Of a stretch of DNA of 64,000 bases, positions 23,518 through 30,901 are shown in pieces. The position numbers were made by a program, and so were the translations under genes. Origin of the DNA: Lentzea kentuckyensis (GTDB lineage: Bacteria > Actinomycetota > Actinomycetes > Mycobacteriales > Pseudonocardiaceae); the NCBI RefSeq assembly GCF_002150765.1, contig NZ_MUYM01000002.1:105887-169886 (forward strand). The letters are read 5' to 3'. The number at the start of each line of letters is the position of its first letter. Positions within the stretch are counted from its first letter, which is position 1. Under the pieces are notes generated by a model. That model was not told where the DNA came from. It did not search any database and saw only the letters and a list, made by a program, of their open reading frames with translations.

Positions 23518-24716
23518 GAGGGCTCGGCGTCGCCGGGTTTGGCGTCAGCGGACTTCGCGTCACCGGGCTTGGCGTCAGCGGACTTCGCGTCAGCAGGCTT
23601 CGCATCAGCAGGCTTGGCGTCACCCGGCTCAGCGTCGACGGACTTGGCGTCACCGGGCTCGACCCCACCCAGCTTGGCGTCAGCGGACTTGGCGTCACCC
23701 GGCTCGGATCCACCCGGCTTGGCGTCAGCGGACTTGGCCCCACCTGACTCGGCGTCCGCAGGCTCGGCTTCACCCGACTCGACCCCACCCGGCTCGACGT
23801 CAACCGGTGCGGGGTCGACCGGTGCGGCGTCAACCGGATCGGGGTCGATGCGGCGGTGACGGCGGGATGGCTTCCACCCACCGCCCCGGCGCAGCACCCG
23901 GAACGTCAGGACCAGCAGCACGGCGGCGAGCAGCACGAACACGAGGAACTCGATCACCTGGAACAGCCACATCAGGCCGAGCGGCTGGTAGTCGGTGTAC
24001 AAGCCGGTCGCGGCCTTCGCGGCGCGCATGCAGGTGCCCTCGTTGATCCGCCCCGCGCACCTCTCGATCACCGCCACGGGATTGAGGTCGGCGCCCACGT
24101 ACCCGCCGCCGAGTTCCAGCGCGCCTGCGGGAACGACCGGAGTGGCGTCCCAGCCGGCGATATCTCGGTGCGCAGGCAGATAGTGATCGCGCAGTGTCAC
24201 AGCGATAACAGTGCGCACGGCCGTGTAGAACACAAGCGTTGCCGCCATGGCTGTCACGACGTGCCTGGACAACAGGCCGATGAACACGCCTAACGCGAAG
24301 CCGAAGAGTGCGTAGCCGGCCTGCACGAGCGGGCTGGCCTCGAAGGCCCCCCACGACTCACGCCGGCCACCGAAGCCGTCACCGATCCCGAGCAGGGCAC
24401 CGAGCGCCATGGCCAGGCCGCCGAGCAGCAGAACCTTGCCGCGCAACCACTTCACGGGCGTCACGTCCTGGCCCCACGCCACGAAGTACGTGCGTTCCTC
24501 GAGCTCGCGGGCGATCAGCGGCGCACCCCAGAAAACGCCGATCACGGCACCGAACGCGAGCTGCCCGATGAGCCCGTAGAAGCCGGCCATCAGCATCCCG
24601 CCCACCGGGCCGTTCTGCGTCGAGAGCAGAGCGCCCGTGGCGAGCACCGCGACGATGGCGACGCCGATGATGGCCCACCGGTGCTGACGCCAGGTCAGCC
24701 AGACGAGTGCGCTCAT
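23475..24716 (-). CDS. ABC transporter permease with repetitive acidic C-terminal tail
   Basis: This 413-residue membrane protein has about six hydrophobic segments, beginning MSALVWLTWRQHRWAIIGVAIVAVLA and ending with a helix near residue 270 (FLVFVLLAAVLLVLTFRVL). It resembles ABC-2-type permeases paired with GntR/YtrA-regulated ATPases. After RRHRRIDPDP a cytoplasmic tail of about 120 residues consists of 5-residue repeats (PGDAK, SADAK, PADAK, GGVEP), encoded by a 15-bp minisatellite. The ATG at 24716 overlaps the ATPase stop (ATGA). The tail overlaps the convergent oxidoreductase gene by 43 bp, so the repeat may be a recent 3' extension. Confidence 0.82.
   Translation of the reverse strand: MSALVWLTWRQHRWAIIGVAIVAVLATGALLSTQNGPVGGMLMAGFYGLIGQLAFGAVIGVFWGAPLIARELEERTYFVAWGQDVTPVKWLRGKVLLLGGLAMALGALLGIGDGFGGRRESWGAFEASPLVQAGYALFGFALGVFIGLLSRHVVTAMAATLVFYTAVRTVIAVTLRDHYLPAHRDIAGWDATPVVPAGALELGGGYVGADLNPVAVIERCAGRINEGTCMRAAKAATGLYTDYQPLGLMWLFQVIEFLVFVLLAAVLLVLTFRVLRRGGGWKPSRRHRRIDPDPVDAAPVDPAPVDVEPGGVESGEAEPADAESGGAKSADAKPGGSEPGDAKSADAKLGGVEPGDAKSVDAEPGDAKPADAKPADAKSADAKPGDAKSADAKPGDAEPSQSASATAAAHAEG
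23520..23850. repeat. 15-bp minisatellite encoding the permease tail
   Basis: About 20 imperfect copies of a 15-bp unit (for example CTTGGCGTCAGCGGA or CTTCGCGTCACCGGG) run in phase with the reading frame on the minus strand, each giving five residues of the D-A-K type. Length variation between strains would be expected from slippage or recombination. Confidence 0.85.
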
Positions 24717-25507
24717 GCGGCACGCTCCAGGTGTGCCACGACGAGCTCCTCCAGCGTCACGTACCGCGCGGTCCACGGTTCGGCGATCTGCGCGCCGCCG
24801 GAGCGCACGAGGTACGACGACTGCGACCTGCCGTGCTTCGCCAACACCACGCGTCCTTTCACTGGTGGCTTGGAGGCGTGCGGGCCCGTGTAGAGAACGT
24901 GCTGTTCCAGCAGTTCGTCGGTGTCGCCGTTCACGAGCAACCGCCCGTCGGCGAGCAACAGCAACCTGTCCGCCACGCCGCCGATCTCCGCGACGACGTG
25001 CGTGGAGAAGACCAGCGTCATGCCGTTGTCGTTCACCTCGGTCAGCAACGCCCGCATGACCTTCTGGCGGGCGAGCGGGTCCAGTTCGGACAGTGGCTCG
25101 TCCAGCAGCAGAACGTCCGGGCGCGATCCCAGTGCCAGCGCGAGAGTCACGTGCGTGCGCTGGCCGCCGGACAGGTCTTCGATCTGCAGTCGCCTGGGCA
25201 CCTTGAACCTGGTGAGCCACGCGTCCGCGAGGTCGTTGTCCCAGACGTCGTTCATGCGGCGGCCGAACTCGAGTACGTCCGCGACCTTGAACTTCTTGTA
25301 CATGGGCTTGTGCTGCGGCACATAGGCGACTCGGCCCGCGATGGACGCGTGTCCCGAGTACGGCGGCAGATGCCCGGCCAGCACGTTCAGCAGTGTCGAC
25401 TTGCCCGAGCCGTTCGCCCCCACCAGCGCCGTGACGCTGCCGGGCGGCAGTTCGAAGGAGACGTTCCGCACGGCCCACTTCGACAATTCGGCCGCAACCA
25501 CGCTCAT
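24713..25507 (-). CDS. ABC transporter ATP-binding protein
   Basis: This 264-residue ATPase has Walker A GANGSGKST near residue 36, a Q-loop region (AYVPQHKPMYKK), signature LSGGQ, Walker B DVLLLDEP and switch His (VFSTHVV). The last 60 residues form a C-terminal extension typical of YtrB-like ATPases. The start ATG at 25507 overlaps the GntR stop (ATGA), and its own stop overlaps the permease start, so all three genes are coupled. The substrate is unknown. GntR-controlled systems of this design often respond to cell-wall antibiotics. Confidence 0.92.
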   Translation of the reverse strand: MSVVAAELSKWAVRNVSFELPPGSVTALVGANGSGKSTLLNVLAGHLPPYSGHASIAGRVAYVPQHKPMYKKFKVADVLEFGRRMNDVWDNDLADAWLTRFKVPRRLQIEDLSGGQRTHVTLALALGSRPDVLLLDEPLSELDPLARQKVMRALLTEVNDNGMTLVFSTHVVAEIGGVADRLLLLADGRLLVNGDTDELLEQHVLYTGPHASKPPVKGRVVLAKHGRSQSSYLVRSGGAQIAEPWTARYVTLEELVVAHLERAA

Positions 25508-25887
25508 TGCGTTCCCCCACCACTCAGCACCTCGCGCACCAGCGCGTGGATGTCCTCGTCCTCCAACCCGGCGGAGCGTGCCTCCGCGACCCAACCGGCG
25601 AGCGTCTCGCGCAGCGGGTCGAGGTCCTCGGGGGCAGCGGACCCCAGGGAAGCCTTCACGAAGGTGCCGGAACCCTGACGGGCTTCGACGAGGCCGGCGA
25701 GCTCCAGCTCGCGATAGGCCTTGAGCACGGTGTTCGCGTTCACGCCGCTGGTCGCGACGACATCCCTGACCGTGGGCAGCCGATCACCCGGCTGCAACCA
25801 GCCGAGTCTCAAGGCCTCCCTGACCTGCTGTCCCAGCTGCAGGTACGCGGGAAAACCACTGCCCCGGTCGACATGGAACTCGACCAC
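25504..25887 (-). CDS. GntR-family regulator (YtrA subfamily)
   Basis: This 127-residue regulator has a winged helix (FPAYLQLGQQVREALRLGWLQPGDRLPTVRDVVATSGVNANTVLKAYRELELAGLVEARQGSGTFV) and only a short helical tail, the mark of the YtrA subfamily. YtrA regulators usually repress an operon with ABC transporter genes, as found here downstream. The GTG at 25887 (MVEFHVDRG) is preferred over a TTG at 25914, which would lie inside the operator. GGGGAG lies 5 bp upstream of the GTG. Confidence 0.9.
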   Translation of the reverse strand: MVEFHVDRGSGFPAYLQLGQQVREALRLGWLQPGDRLPTVRDVVATSGVNANTVLKAYRELELAGLVEARQGSGTFVKASLGSAAPEDLDPLRETLAGWVAEARSAGLEDEDIHALVREVLSGGGTQ

Positions 25888-25900
25888 ACACGCTCCCCAG

Positions 25901-25930
25901 ATTGTTCTAGTCAACTAAGACAATAGAACA
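25901..25930 (-). promoter_or_regulatory. GntR/YtrA operator
   Basis: The 24 bases at 25901-25924 form an imperfect palindrome (ATTGT..TAGT at one end, CTA..ACAAT at the other). A further TGTTCTA/TAGAACA pair spans 25903-25930. It lies just upstream of the GntR start, as expected for autorepression of the regulator-transporter operon. Confidence 0.65.
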
Positions 25931-25952
25931 CTTCTGGGGTGCTTGAAAAGTC

Positions 25953-25999
25953 ACGCGGGGACCCCGCGTTTCCTTCTGGGGAACGCGGGGCCCCCGCGT
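25953..25999. terminator. Two tandem 17-bp GC palindromes between gntR and the GGDEF-like gene
   Basis: ACGCGGGG-A-CCCCGCGT (25953-25969) and ACGCGGGG-C-CCCCGCGT (25983-25999) are the same palindrome with a different central base, 30 bp apart. The first is followed by TTTCCTT on the plus strand. They lie downstream of the minus-strand gene 26031-26798 and upstream of gntR. A transcription-stop role is likely; a protein-binding role is possible. Confidence 0.55.
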
Positions 26000-26030
26000 G
26001 CGGCAGGGGTGCGGGCGCGGGACAGGGGGG

Positions 26031-26798
26031 TCAGCGCCCGAGCGTGGTGAGGAGGGTGCAAGCCTCGGCGTGGGTCTCGGGGAGGTGTTCGGTCCACACC
26101 TTGGCGGGGCCCACCGGACGGACGTTGGGGTCGTCGGCCAGGCGGTCCGCGGCCAGAACGCGCAGGTTGGAGATGCGGCGGGCCAGCAGTTCGTCGCGGC
26201 GGACCAGGACCGCGGCCACGCACGGCCCGAGGGTCGCCAACGTCTCGCCGCCGTCGAAGACCGTGCGCAGTGCATCGGACACAAGAGTCATGGCGACCAC
26301 ACGGGACCAACCCGAGGCACGGTGCACGTCGAGACGCAGCAGCACGAGCGCGTAGTCGAGCGGTGCGACGGGAGTTTCCCGGTACACCTCACCCAGCCGT
26401 GTGCGCAGGTAAGCGGCTGTCGCCAGCCCGGTCAGAGGATCTTCGGCCGCGCAGTCGCCGGCCTGCTTCGTCACCACGTCCGCCCATCCCAGCGCTGTCA
26501 TGCGCAGCATCCGTGAAGGGAGCGCGTCGACGTTCGGCGACACGATGTGCGACGCGTCGGTCAGCACGGCGTGCAGCGCGGCCAAGTCCAGCAGCGTCTC
26601 GCTGAGGCCTGCACCCGCCTCGGCGCGTGCGCGGCCCAGCCGGACCAGCGCGTCGCCGGGGTCGGTGTTCTCCAGCATCGCCGCGCACACCTCGTCGACC
26701 TCGGCGAGCGGCCAGTCTGAGGGAAACGCCCAGCCTGCGGCCATGGTGGCGGTCCGCCAGCGCGACTTCAGCAGGCGTTCCGCTTGTGCGACACCCAC
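26031..26798 (-). CDS. Degenerate GGDEF-like protein, divergent from the sigma factor gene
   Basis: This 255-residue cytoplasmic protein has EDPLTGLATAAYLRTRLGEVY near residues 118-138, the classic opening of a GGDEF domain, and LLRLDV near 155. The GGDEF/GGEEF signature itself is missing where it should be (TLGPCVAAVLV), so it is not expected to make c-di-GMP. The N-terminal 110 residues are helical. It is transcribed divergently from the ECF sigma factor 140 bp away and may be a sensor linked to it (inference). The GTG start at 26798 has AGGGAG 5-6 bp upstream. Confidence 0.65.
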   Translation of the reverse strand: MGVAQAERLLKSRWRTATMAAGWAFPSDWPLAEVDEVCAAMLENTDPGDALVRLGRARAEAGAGLSETLLDLAALHAVLTDASHIVSPNVDALPSRMLRMTALGWADVVTKQAGDCAAEDPLTGLATAAYLRTRLGEVYRETPVAPLDYALVLLRLDVHRASGWSRVVAMTLVSDALRTVFDGGETLATLGPCVAAVLVRRDELLARRISNLRVLAADRLADDPNVRPVGPAKVWTEHLPETHAEACTLLTTLGR

Positions 26799-26938
26799 CC
26801 GGTCTCCCTTCAGCTCTCCCGATTCCAGGTGGGAGACGCGGTCACTTCCGGTTCGTGACGCAACCCGCGCGGGGGATTGAGATGACTCTGCGCGGCGCCG
26901 TAGGTCACACTGAGCGCCGCGAGGAGGGAAACGAGACT

Positions 26939-29161
26939 GTGGCGACCGTTCCTGCAGACGTCCAGGGGCCCAGCGACGCGGAACTCATCGAGTCCGTGCG
27001 CGGCGGGACCATCGACGCCTACGGCCAGTTGTACGAACGGCACGTCTCGGCGGCCTACAACCTCGCCCGCCAGTTGGCCCGCTCGCAGGCCGAAGCCGAC
27101 GACCTCGTCTCCGAGGCGTTCGCGAAGGTGCTCGACACGCTCCGGGCCGGCCGCGGCCCCGACTCGGCCTTCCGCGCGTACCTGCTCACGGCGCTGCGCC
27201 ACACCGCCTACGACAAGACCCGCCGCGACAAGAAGGTCGACCTCACCGAGGACATGACCGAAGTCGCCCCTGCCGTGCAGTTCAGCGACACCGCGGTGGC
27301 CGGGCTGGAGAAGTCACTCGCCGCCCGCGCGTTCGCCGCGCTGCCGGAGCGCTGGCAGATGGTGCTCTGGCACACCGAGATCGAGGGCCAGTCGCCCGCC
27401 GAGGTCGCCCCGCTGCTCGGGCTGACGGCCAACGGCGTGTCCGCGCTCGCCTACCGCGCCCGCGAGGGCCTGAAGCAGCAGTACCTGCAGATGCACCTGG
27501 CCGAGACGAACGCGGAACGCTGCAAGGCGACCGTCGACCGGCTCGGCGCGTGGACCCGCGCCGGCCTGTCCAAGCGCGAGGCGACGCAGGTCGAGGCACA
27601 CCTGGACGAGTGCGGCCGGTGCCGGGCGCTGGCCGCGGAACTCGCGGACGTCAACGGCGCGCTGCGGATCTTCGTCGCCCCGCTGGTCCTGGGCATCGGT
27701 GCCACGACCTACCTGGTGACCGCCGGAACCGCGACGACCGTCGTCGGTGCCGGCGCGGCCGCGGGTGGTGCGGGCGCCGTCGGTGCGTCGATCCCCCGCC
27801 AGCTCGTGACCGTCGGTGGTTCCGCCGCCGCCGTGGCCGCCGCGGTGGTGATCGCGCTGACCGCGGGCACCAGCAACCAGCAGGCGCCGGCGGTCCAGGC
27901 CATCCAGCCGCCACCAGCGCAAACGCAGGTGCAGAAGCCGCCAACGCCGAAGCCGCCGGCACCGGTGCCGCCGCCTCCTCCCACCACGGAGCAGCCGGTC
28001 CAGACGCCCACGCCGCCACCTCCTCCGCCCGCCCCGGCACCGACTCCCGAACCCCCGGCACCGACACCGGCACCGGCACCGACGCCCACGCCGCCGTCGC
28101 TCACCCCGACGACGCCGAGCGGGTACACCCTCACGCCGGGCGCCGAGCCGAAGGACTTCCCGATCACCGTCCGCAACACCGGCGGCACCGCGGCACCGCC
28201 CGCGTCGATGGTGCTGAACCTGCCGCCGGGCGTGCTGTCGACCGGCGCGCCGTCGTCGTTCGCCGCCGCGCGCCTGCTGCAACCGGACGGCTCGGCCGAC
28301 CAGACCGTCAACTGCCCGGCCGGCGGCGGCACGATCACCTGCTCGACGCCGCAGGGCATCGCACCCGGCGGACAGGCGACGTTCCTGTTCCGGCTGCGGG
28401 CGACCGCCGACGCCCAGCCCGGCACGATCACCGGCACCATCAGCGCCGGCACGTCGATCTCCGTCGACGTGAAGGTCGAGGTCAACGTGCCTCCGGTGAA
28501 CGACGACATCGAGCTCACCGTGTCGACGTGGCACGAGATCCACTGGGACCCGCGCGTGGACGTGCAGGTGCTCAACAAGGGTCCGCGAGCCGGCACGCTG
28601 AAGCTGGACGTGTCGTCGTCGGAGAACATCGTGATCTTCACGCCGTGGCGGAACTGCTCGCGCTCGGACAAGAACACCATCCACTGCGTCGCCGACCTGG
28701 AACAGGGCGGCAAGTTCCGGATGTCCTTCTGGGCGTTCGGGCTGCCGCACCGGGGCGGGACGATCACCGTCACGGCCGCGCTCGGCAACGCGCAGAAGTC
28801 CGTGACCGTGCCGGTGAAGGGCTGGCCGGAGGAGCCGCCGGGTGAGGTGGAGCCGAACCCGCCGACGACCACGACGGTGCCGCCGACCACCACGACCACG
28901 CGGCCCCAGGACCCGACGAAGCAGCCGACCGAGCCGTCCGAGCCCACGAAGCCGGGCCTCCCGACACTGCCGACCGTGCCGACGCTGCCGACCGAGCCGT
29001 TGCCTCCGGTGCTCCCGCCGTCGACGACCGTGCCGACGCCCACCGTGCCGCCATCGACGCCGCCGCCCACCCGGTCCGAGCCGTGCGAGCCGCGGCCGGG
29101 TCTGCTGCCCGGGCTGATCCCGGACCTGCTGGGGCTGCCCTGCCCGCCGGCCCGGAGTTGA
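26939..29161 (+). CDS. Membrane-tethered ECF sigma factor with zinc-finger and Pro-rich extracellular domain
   Basis: This 740-residue fusion starts with sigma-70 region 2 (ELIESVRGGTIDAYGQLYERH... ADDLVSEAFAKVLDTLRAG). Region 4 follows (ALPERWQMVLWHTEIEGQSPAEVAPLLGLTANGVSALAYRAREGL), then an anti-sigma-like zinc finger (VEAHLDECGRCRAL, H-x3-C-x2-C) near residue 225. Two hydrophobic stretches near 245-315 are followed by Pro-rich linkers, a beta-domain (about 390-620) with two Cys pairs, and a Pro/Thr-rich end with a final short Cys segment. Similar fused factors are known in actinobacteria (ECF52/53-like, from memory). Sigma activity may be controlled by signals outside the cell through the tether. 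GTG 26939 fits similar proteins; ATG 26882 with its own GGGGGA is an alternative. Confidence 0.85.
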   Translation: MATVPADVQGPSDAELIESVRGGTIDAYGQLYERHVSAAYNLARQLARSQAEADDLVSEAFAKVLDTLRAGRGPDSAFRAYLLTALRHTAYDKTRRDKKVDLTEDMTEVAPAVQFSDTAVAGLEKSLAARAFAALPERWQMVLWHTEIEGQSPAEVAPLLGLTANGVSALAYRAREGLKQQYLQMHLAETNAERCKATVDRLGAWTRAGLSKREATQVEAHLDECGRCRALAAELADVNGALRIFVAPLVLGIGATTYLVTAGTATTVVGAGAAAGGAGAVGASIPRQLVTVGGSAAAVAAAVVIALTAGTSNQQAPAVQAIQPPPAQTQVQKPPTPKPPAPVPPPPPTTEQPVQTPTPPPPPPAPAPTPEPPAPTPAPAPTPTPPSLTPTTPSGYTLTPGAEPKDFPITVRNTGGTAAPPASMVLNLPPGVLSTGAPSSFAAARLLQPDGSADQTVNCPAGGGTITCSTPQGIAPGGQATFLFRLRATADAQPGTITGTISAGTSISVDVKVEVNVPPVNDDIELTVSTWHEIHWDPRVDVQVLNKGPRAGTLKLDVSSSENIVIFTPWRNCSRSDKNTIHCVADLEQGGKFRMSFWAFGLPHRGGTITVTAALGNAQKSVTVPVKGWPEEPPGEVEPNPPTTTTVPPTTTTTRPQDPTKQPTEPSEPTKPGLPTLPTVPTLPTEPLPPVLPPSTTVPTPTVPPSTPPPTRSEPCEPRPGLLPGLIPDLLGLPCPPARS

Positions 29162-29219
29162 TCAAATGTTGATCTTCTTTCGTCACTGAACGTGCAGCTC
29201 AGGTGGCTGGCGGTGGCCG

Positions 29220-29252
29220 AAGGTAACACCCGGAGGCAACCGCCGTTACCTT
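29220..29252 (+). promoter_or_regulatory. AAGGTAAC/GTTACCTT inverted repeat upstream of the gtrA pair
   Basis: Perfect 8-bp arms (29220-29227 and 29245-29252) are separated by 17 bases, ending 18 bp before the GTG at 29271. It contains the same GTAAC/GTTAC half-sites as the LCP leader at 117-138, so one regulator could serve both envelope genes. Confidence 0.5.
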
Positions 29253-29270
29253 GATCCGTAAGCTGGCGCG

Positions 29271-29873
29271 GTGCTGCCAGTCGTTCGCCGCGCCATGAGC
29301 CGGATGCCAGAACCACTCCAGTTCCTGTTGCACAAGCACCGTGAGTTGATCCGGTTCGCACTGGTCGGCGGCACAACGTTCGTCATCGACAACGGTGTCT
29401 GGTACGCGCTGAAGCTCACCGTGCTGACGGACAAGGTCGTCACGGCGAAGGTCATCGGCGTGCTGGTGGCGATCATCGCCTCGTACGTGCTGTCCCGCGA
29501 ATGGTCGTTCCACACCCGCGGCGGCCGCGAGCGCCACCACGAGGCCGCGCTGTTCTTCCTGGTCAGCGGGCTGGGCGTGGCGATCAACATCCTGCCGCTG
29601 TGGCTGTCGCGGCACCTGTTCGGCCTGCAGGCACCGTTCGTGTCGGTGCTGACCGAGGAGATCGCGGACTTCGTGTCCGGCTCGATCATCGGCATGCTGC
29701 TCGCCACCGGCTTCAAGTTCTGGGCGATGCGCCGCTGGGTCTTCCCCGACGCGGGCGCTCGACCGGACCGGCGCGTTCACCCGATCTCCGTAGACTCGAC
29801 GCGTGTCCCTAGCCGAAACAGTGGTCTCCCGGTTTCCGGAGCCGATCCGGTCGATCGCGCTGAAGCATCGTGA
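29271..29873 (+). CDS. GtrA-family membrane protein 1
   Basis: This 200-residue protein with four membrane segments belongs to the GtrA family, small proteins thought to flip or carry polyprenyl-phosphate sugars across the membrane. Landmarks are HRELIRFALVGGTTFVIDNGVWYALK near residues 23-48, SYVLSREWSFHTRGGRERHHEAALFF (the conserved R-x-W-x-F, about 73-98) and a C-terminal FKFWAMRRWVF. An extra hydrophilic tail of about 40 residues overlaps the next gene by 71 bp. GTG 29271 is used; ATG 29298 is an alternative. It matches the position of Rv3277 in the conserved gene order. Confidence 0.88.
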   Translation: MLPVVRRAMSRMPEPLQFLLHKHRELIRFALVGGTTFVIDNGVWYALKLTVLTDKVVTAKVIGVLVAIIASYVLSREWSFHTRGGRERHHEAALFFLVSGLGVAINILPLWLSRHLFGLQAPFVSVLTEEIADFVSGSIIGMLLATGFKFWAMRRWVFPDAGARPDRRVHPISVDSTRVPSRNSGLPVSGADPVDRAEAS

Positions 29874-30339
29874 ACTAGTCAAGTTCGCCCTGGTCGGGGG
29901 CACGTGCTTCGTGATCGACACGGTCCTGTTCTTCGGGATCAAGACGGTCGTCCTGCCGAACAACCCGGTGACGGCGAAGATCATCGCGACCCTGGTCGCC
30001 ACGATCGTGTCGTACGTGCTGAACCGGGAGTGGTCGTTCCGCACCCGCGGCGGCCGCGAACGGCACCACGAAGCAGCCCTGTTCTTCCTGGTCAACGGCA
30101 TCGGCATCGTGCTGAACTCGGCACCGCTGTACATCGCGCGGTACGCGTTCCACCTGCAGGAACCGCACGTGTCGCGGCTCACCGAGGAGGTCTCGGACTT
30201 CCTGAGCGCGCAGATCATCGGCACGCTCATCGCGATGGCTTTCCGCTGGTACGGCTACAAGACGTGGGTGTTCCCCGAGGAGAACGCGCGCGGCAACGGC
30301 CGGTCCCTGGACGAAGAGAAGGAACTCGGCCACTCGTGA
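29803..30339 (+). CDS. GtrA-family membrane protein 2
   Basis: This 178-residue tandem paralogue of the previous gene has HRELVKFALVGGTCFVIDTVLFFGIK, SYVLNREWSFRTRGGRERHHEAALFFLVNGIG and FRWYGYKTWVFPEEN, and the same four-helix layout. The two proteins share blocks of near-identity, particularly the REWSF.TRGGRERHHEAALFFLV stretch, so this is a local duplication. GTG 29803 lies inside the 3' part of gtrA 1, which implies tight coupling. Its stop overlaps the start of the HIT-like gene (GTGA). Confidence 0.9.
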   Translation: MSLAETVVSRFPEPIRSIALKHRELVKFALVGGTCFVIDTVLFFGIKTVVLPNNPVTAKIIATLVATIVSYVLNREWSFRTRGGRERHHEAALFFLVNGIGIVLNSAPLYIARYAFHLQEPHVSRLTEEVSDFLSAQIIGTLIAMAFRWYGYKTWVFPEENARGNGRSLDEEKELGHS

Positions 30340-30803
30340 CGTGGAAAGCCGACCGGATCGGGTCATCACTGCGCGGGGAGAACCCCACCGTGCTGCGCAG
30401 GCTGGACGCCGGGTTCGCGAACATCGGAGACGTGCAGTTCCTGCCCGGGTACTGCGTGCTGCTCGTCGACGACCCCGAAGTGCAACGGCTGACCGACCTG
30501 CCGCGTGACCGGCGAGCCCGGTTCCTCGCCGACATGGACGTGCTCGGGGAGGCCGTCGAACGGGTCTGTGCCCGCCGCGATCCCGGCTTCCGGCGGGTCA
30601 ACCTGGAGATCCTCGGCAACACGGACCCGTACCTGCACGCGCACGTCTGGCCGCGCTACGACTGGGAGCCGGAGCACATCGTCGGCCGTCCGGTGTGGCT
30701 GTATCCGGTCGAACGCTGGTCCGATCCCGCCACCGCGCTCGGCCCGGAGCACGACGAACTCCGGGCGGCGCTCACCGCCGAGATCGACCTGCTCCGCGGC
30801 TGA
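30336..30803 (+). CDS. HIT-like (histidine triad) hydrolase
   Basis: This 155-residue cytoplasmic protein has the histidine-triad signature in the form YLHAHVWPRYDWEP near residues 98-111 (H-x-H-x-x-P). HIT enzymes hydrolyse nucleotide phosphoramidates or dinucleotide polyphosphates. The N-terminal half (GYCVLLVDDPEVQRLTDLPRDRRARFLADM) matches the diadenosine polyphosphate hydrolase-like layout. The start codon overlaps the gtrA 2 stop (GTGA). Confidence 0.8.
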   Translation: MTWKADRIGSSLRGENPTVLRRLDAGFANIGDVQFLPGYCVLLVDDPEVQRLTDLPRDRRARFLADMDVLGEAVERVCARRDPGFRRVNLEILGNTDPYLHAHVWPRYDWEPEHIVGRPVWLYPVERWSDPATALGPEHDELRAALTAEIDLLRG

Positions 30804-30843
30804 GCCGTCAGCGCGTCGCGCCTCGACACGCCGACGCGGAAGT

Positions 30844-30894
30844 GCACGCGGGGAGCTTTCGTACTGTCTGACAGCACGAAAGGGCCCCGCGTGC
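30844..30894. terminator. Long bidirectional hairpin between HIT-like and histidine kinase genes
   Basis: GCACGCGGGG (30844-30853) pairs with CCCCGCGTGC (30885-30894). After a 2-base bulge on each side, CTTTCGT (30856-30862) pairs with ACGAAAG (30876-30882), and the loop carries a further CTGT/ACAG stem. It lies between convergent genes and is one of the longest near-perfect hairpins in the window. Confidence 0.75.
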
Positions 30895-30901
30895 CATCAA
30901 C

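Noticed and set aside
23535..23860. Ser/Ala/Pro-rich open frame on the plus strand across the 15-bp minisatellite
   Set aside because: It only mirrors the repeat tract. The minus strand continues the permease frame, which has real membrane helices upstream.
26627..26938. Extension of the sigma-factor frame upstream of 26882
   Set aside because: That stretch overlaps the divergent gene antisense, has Arg/Pro-rich low-complexity translation and lacks a ribosome-binding site.
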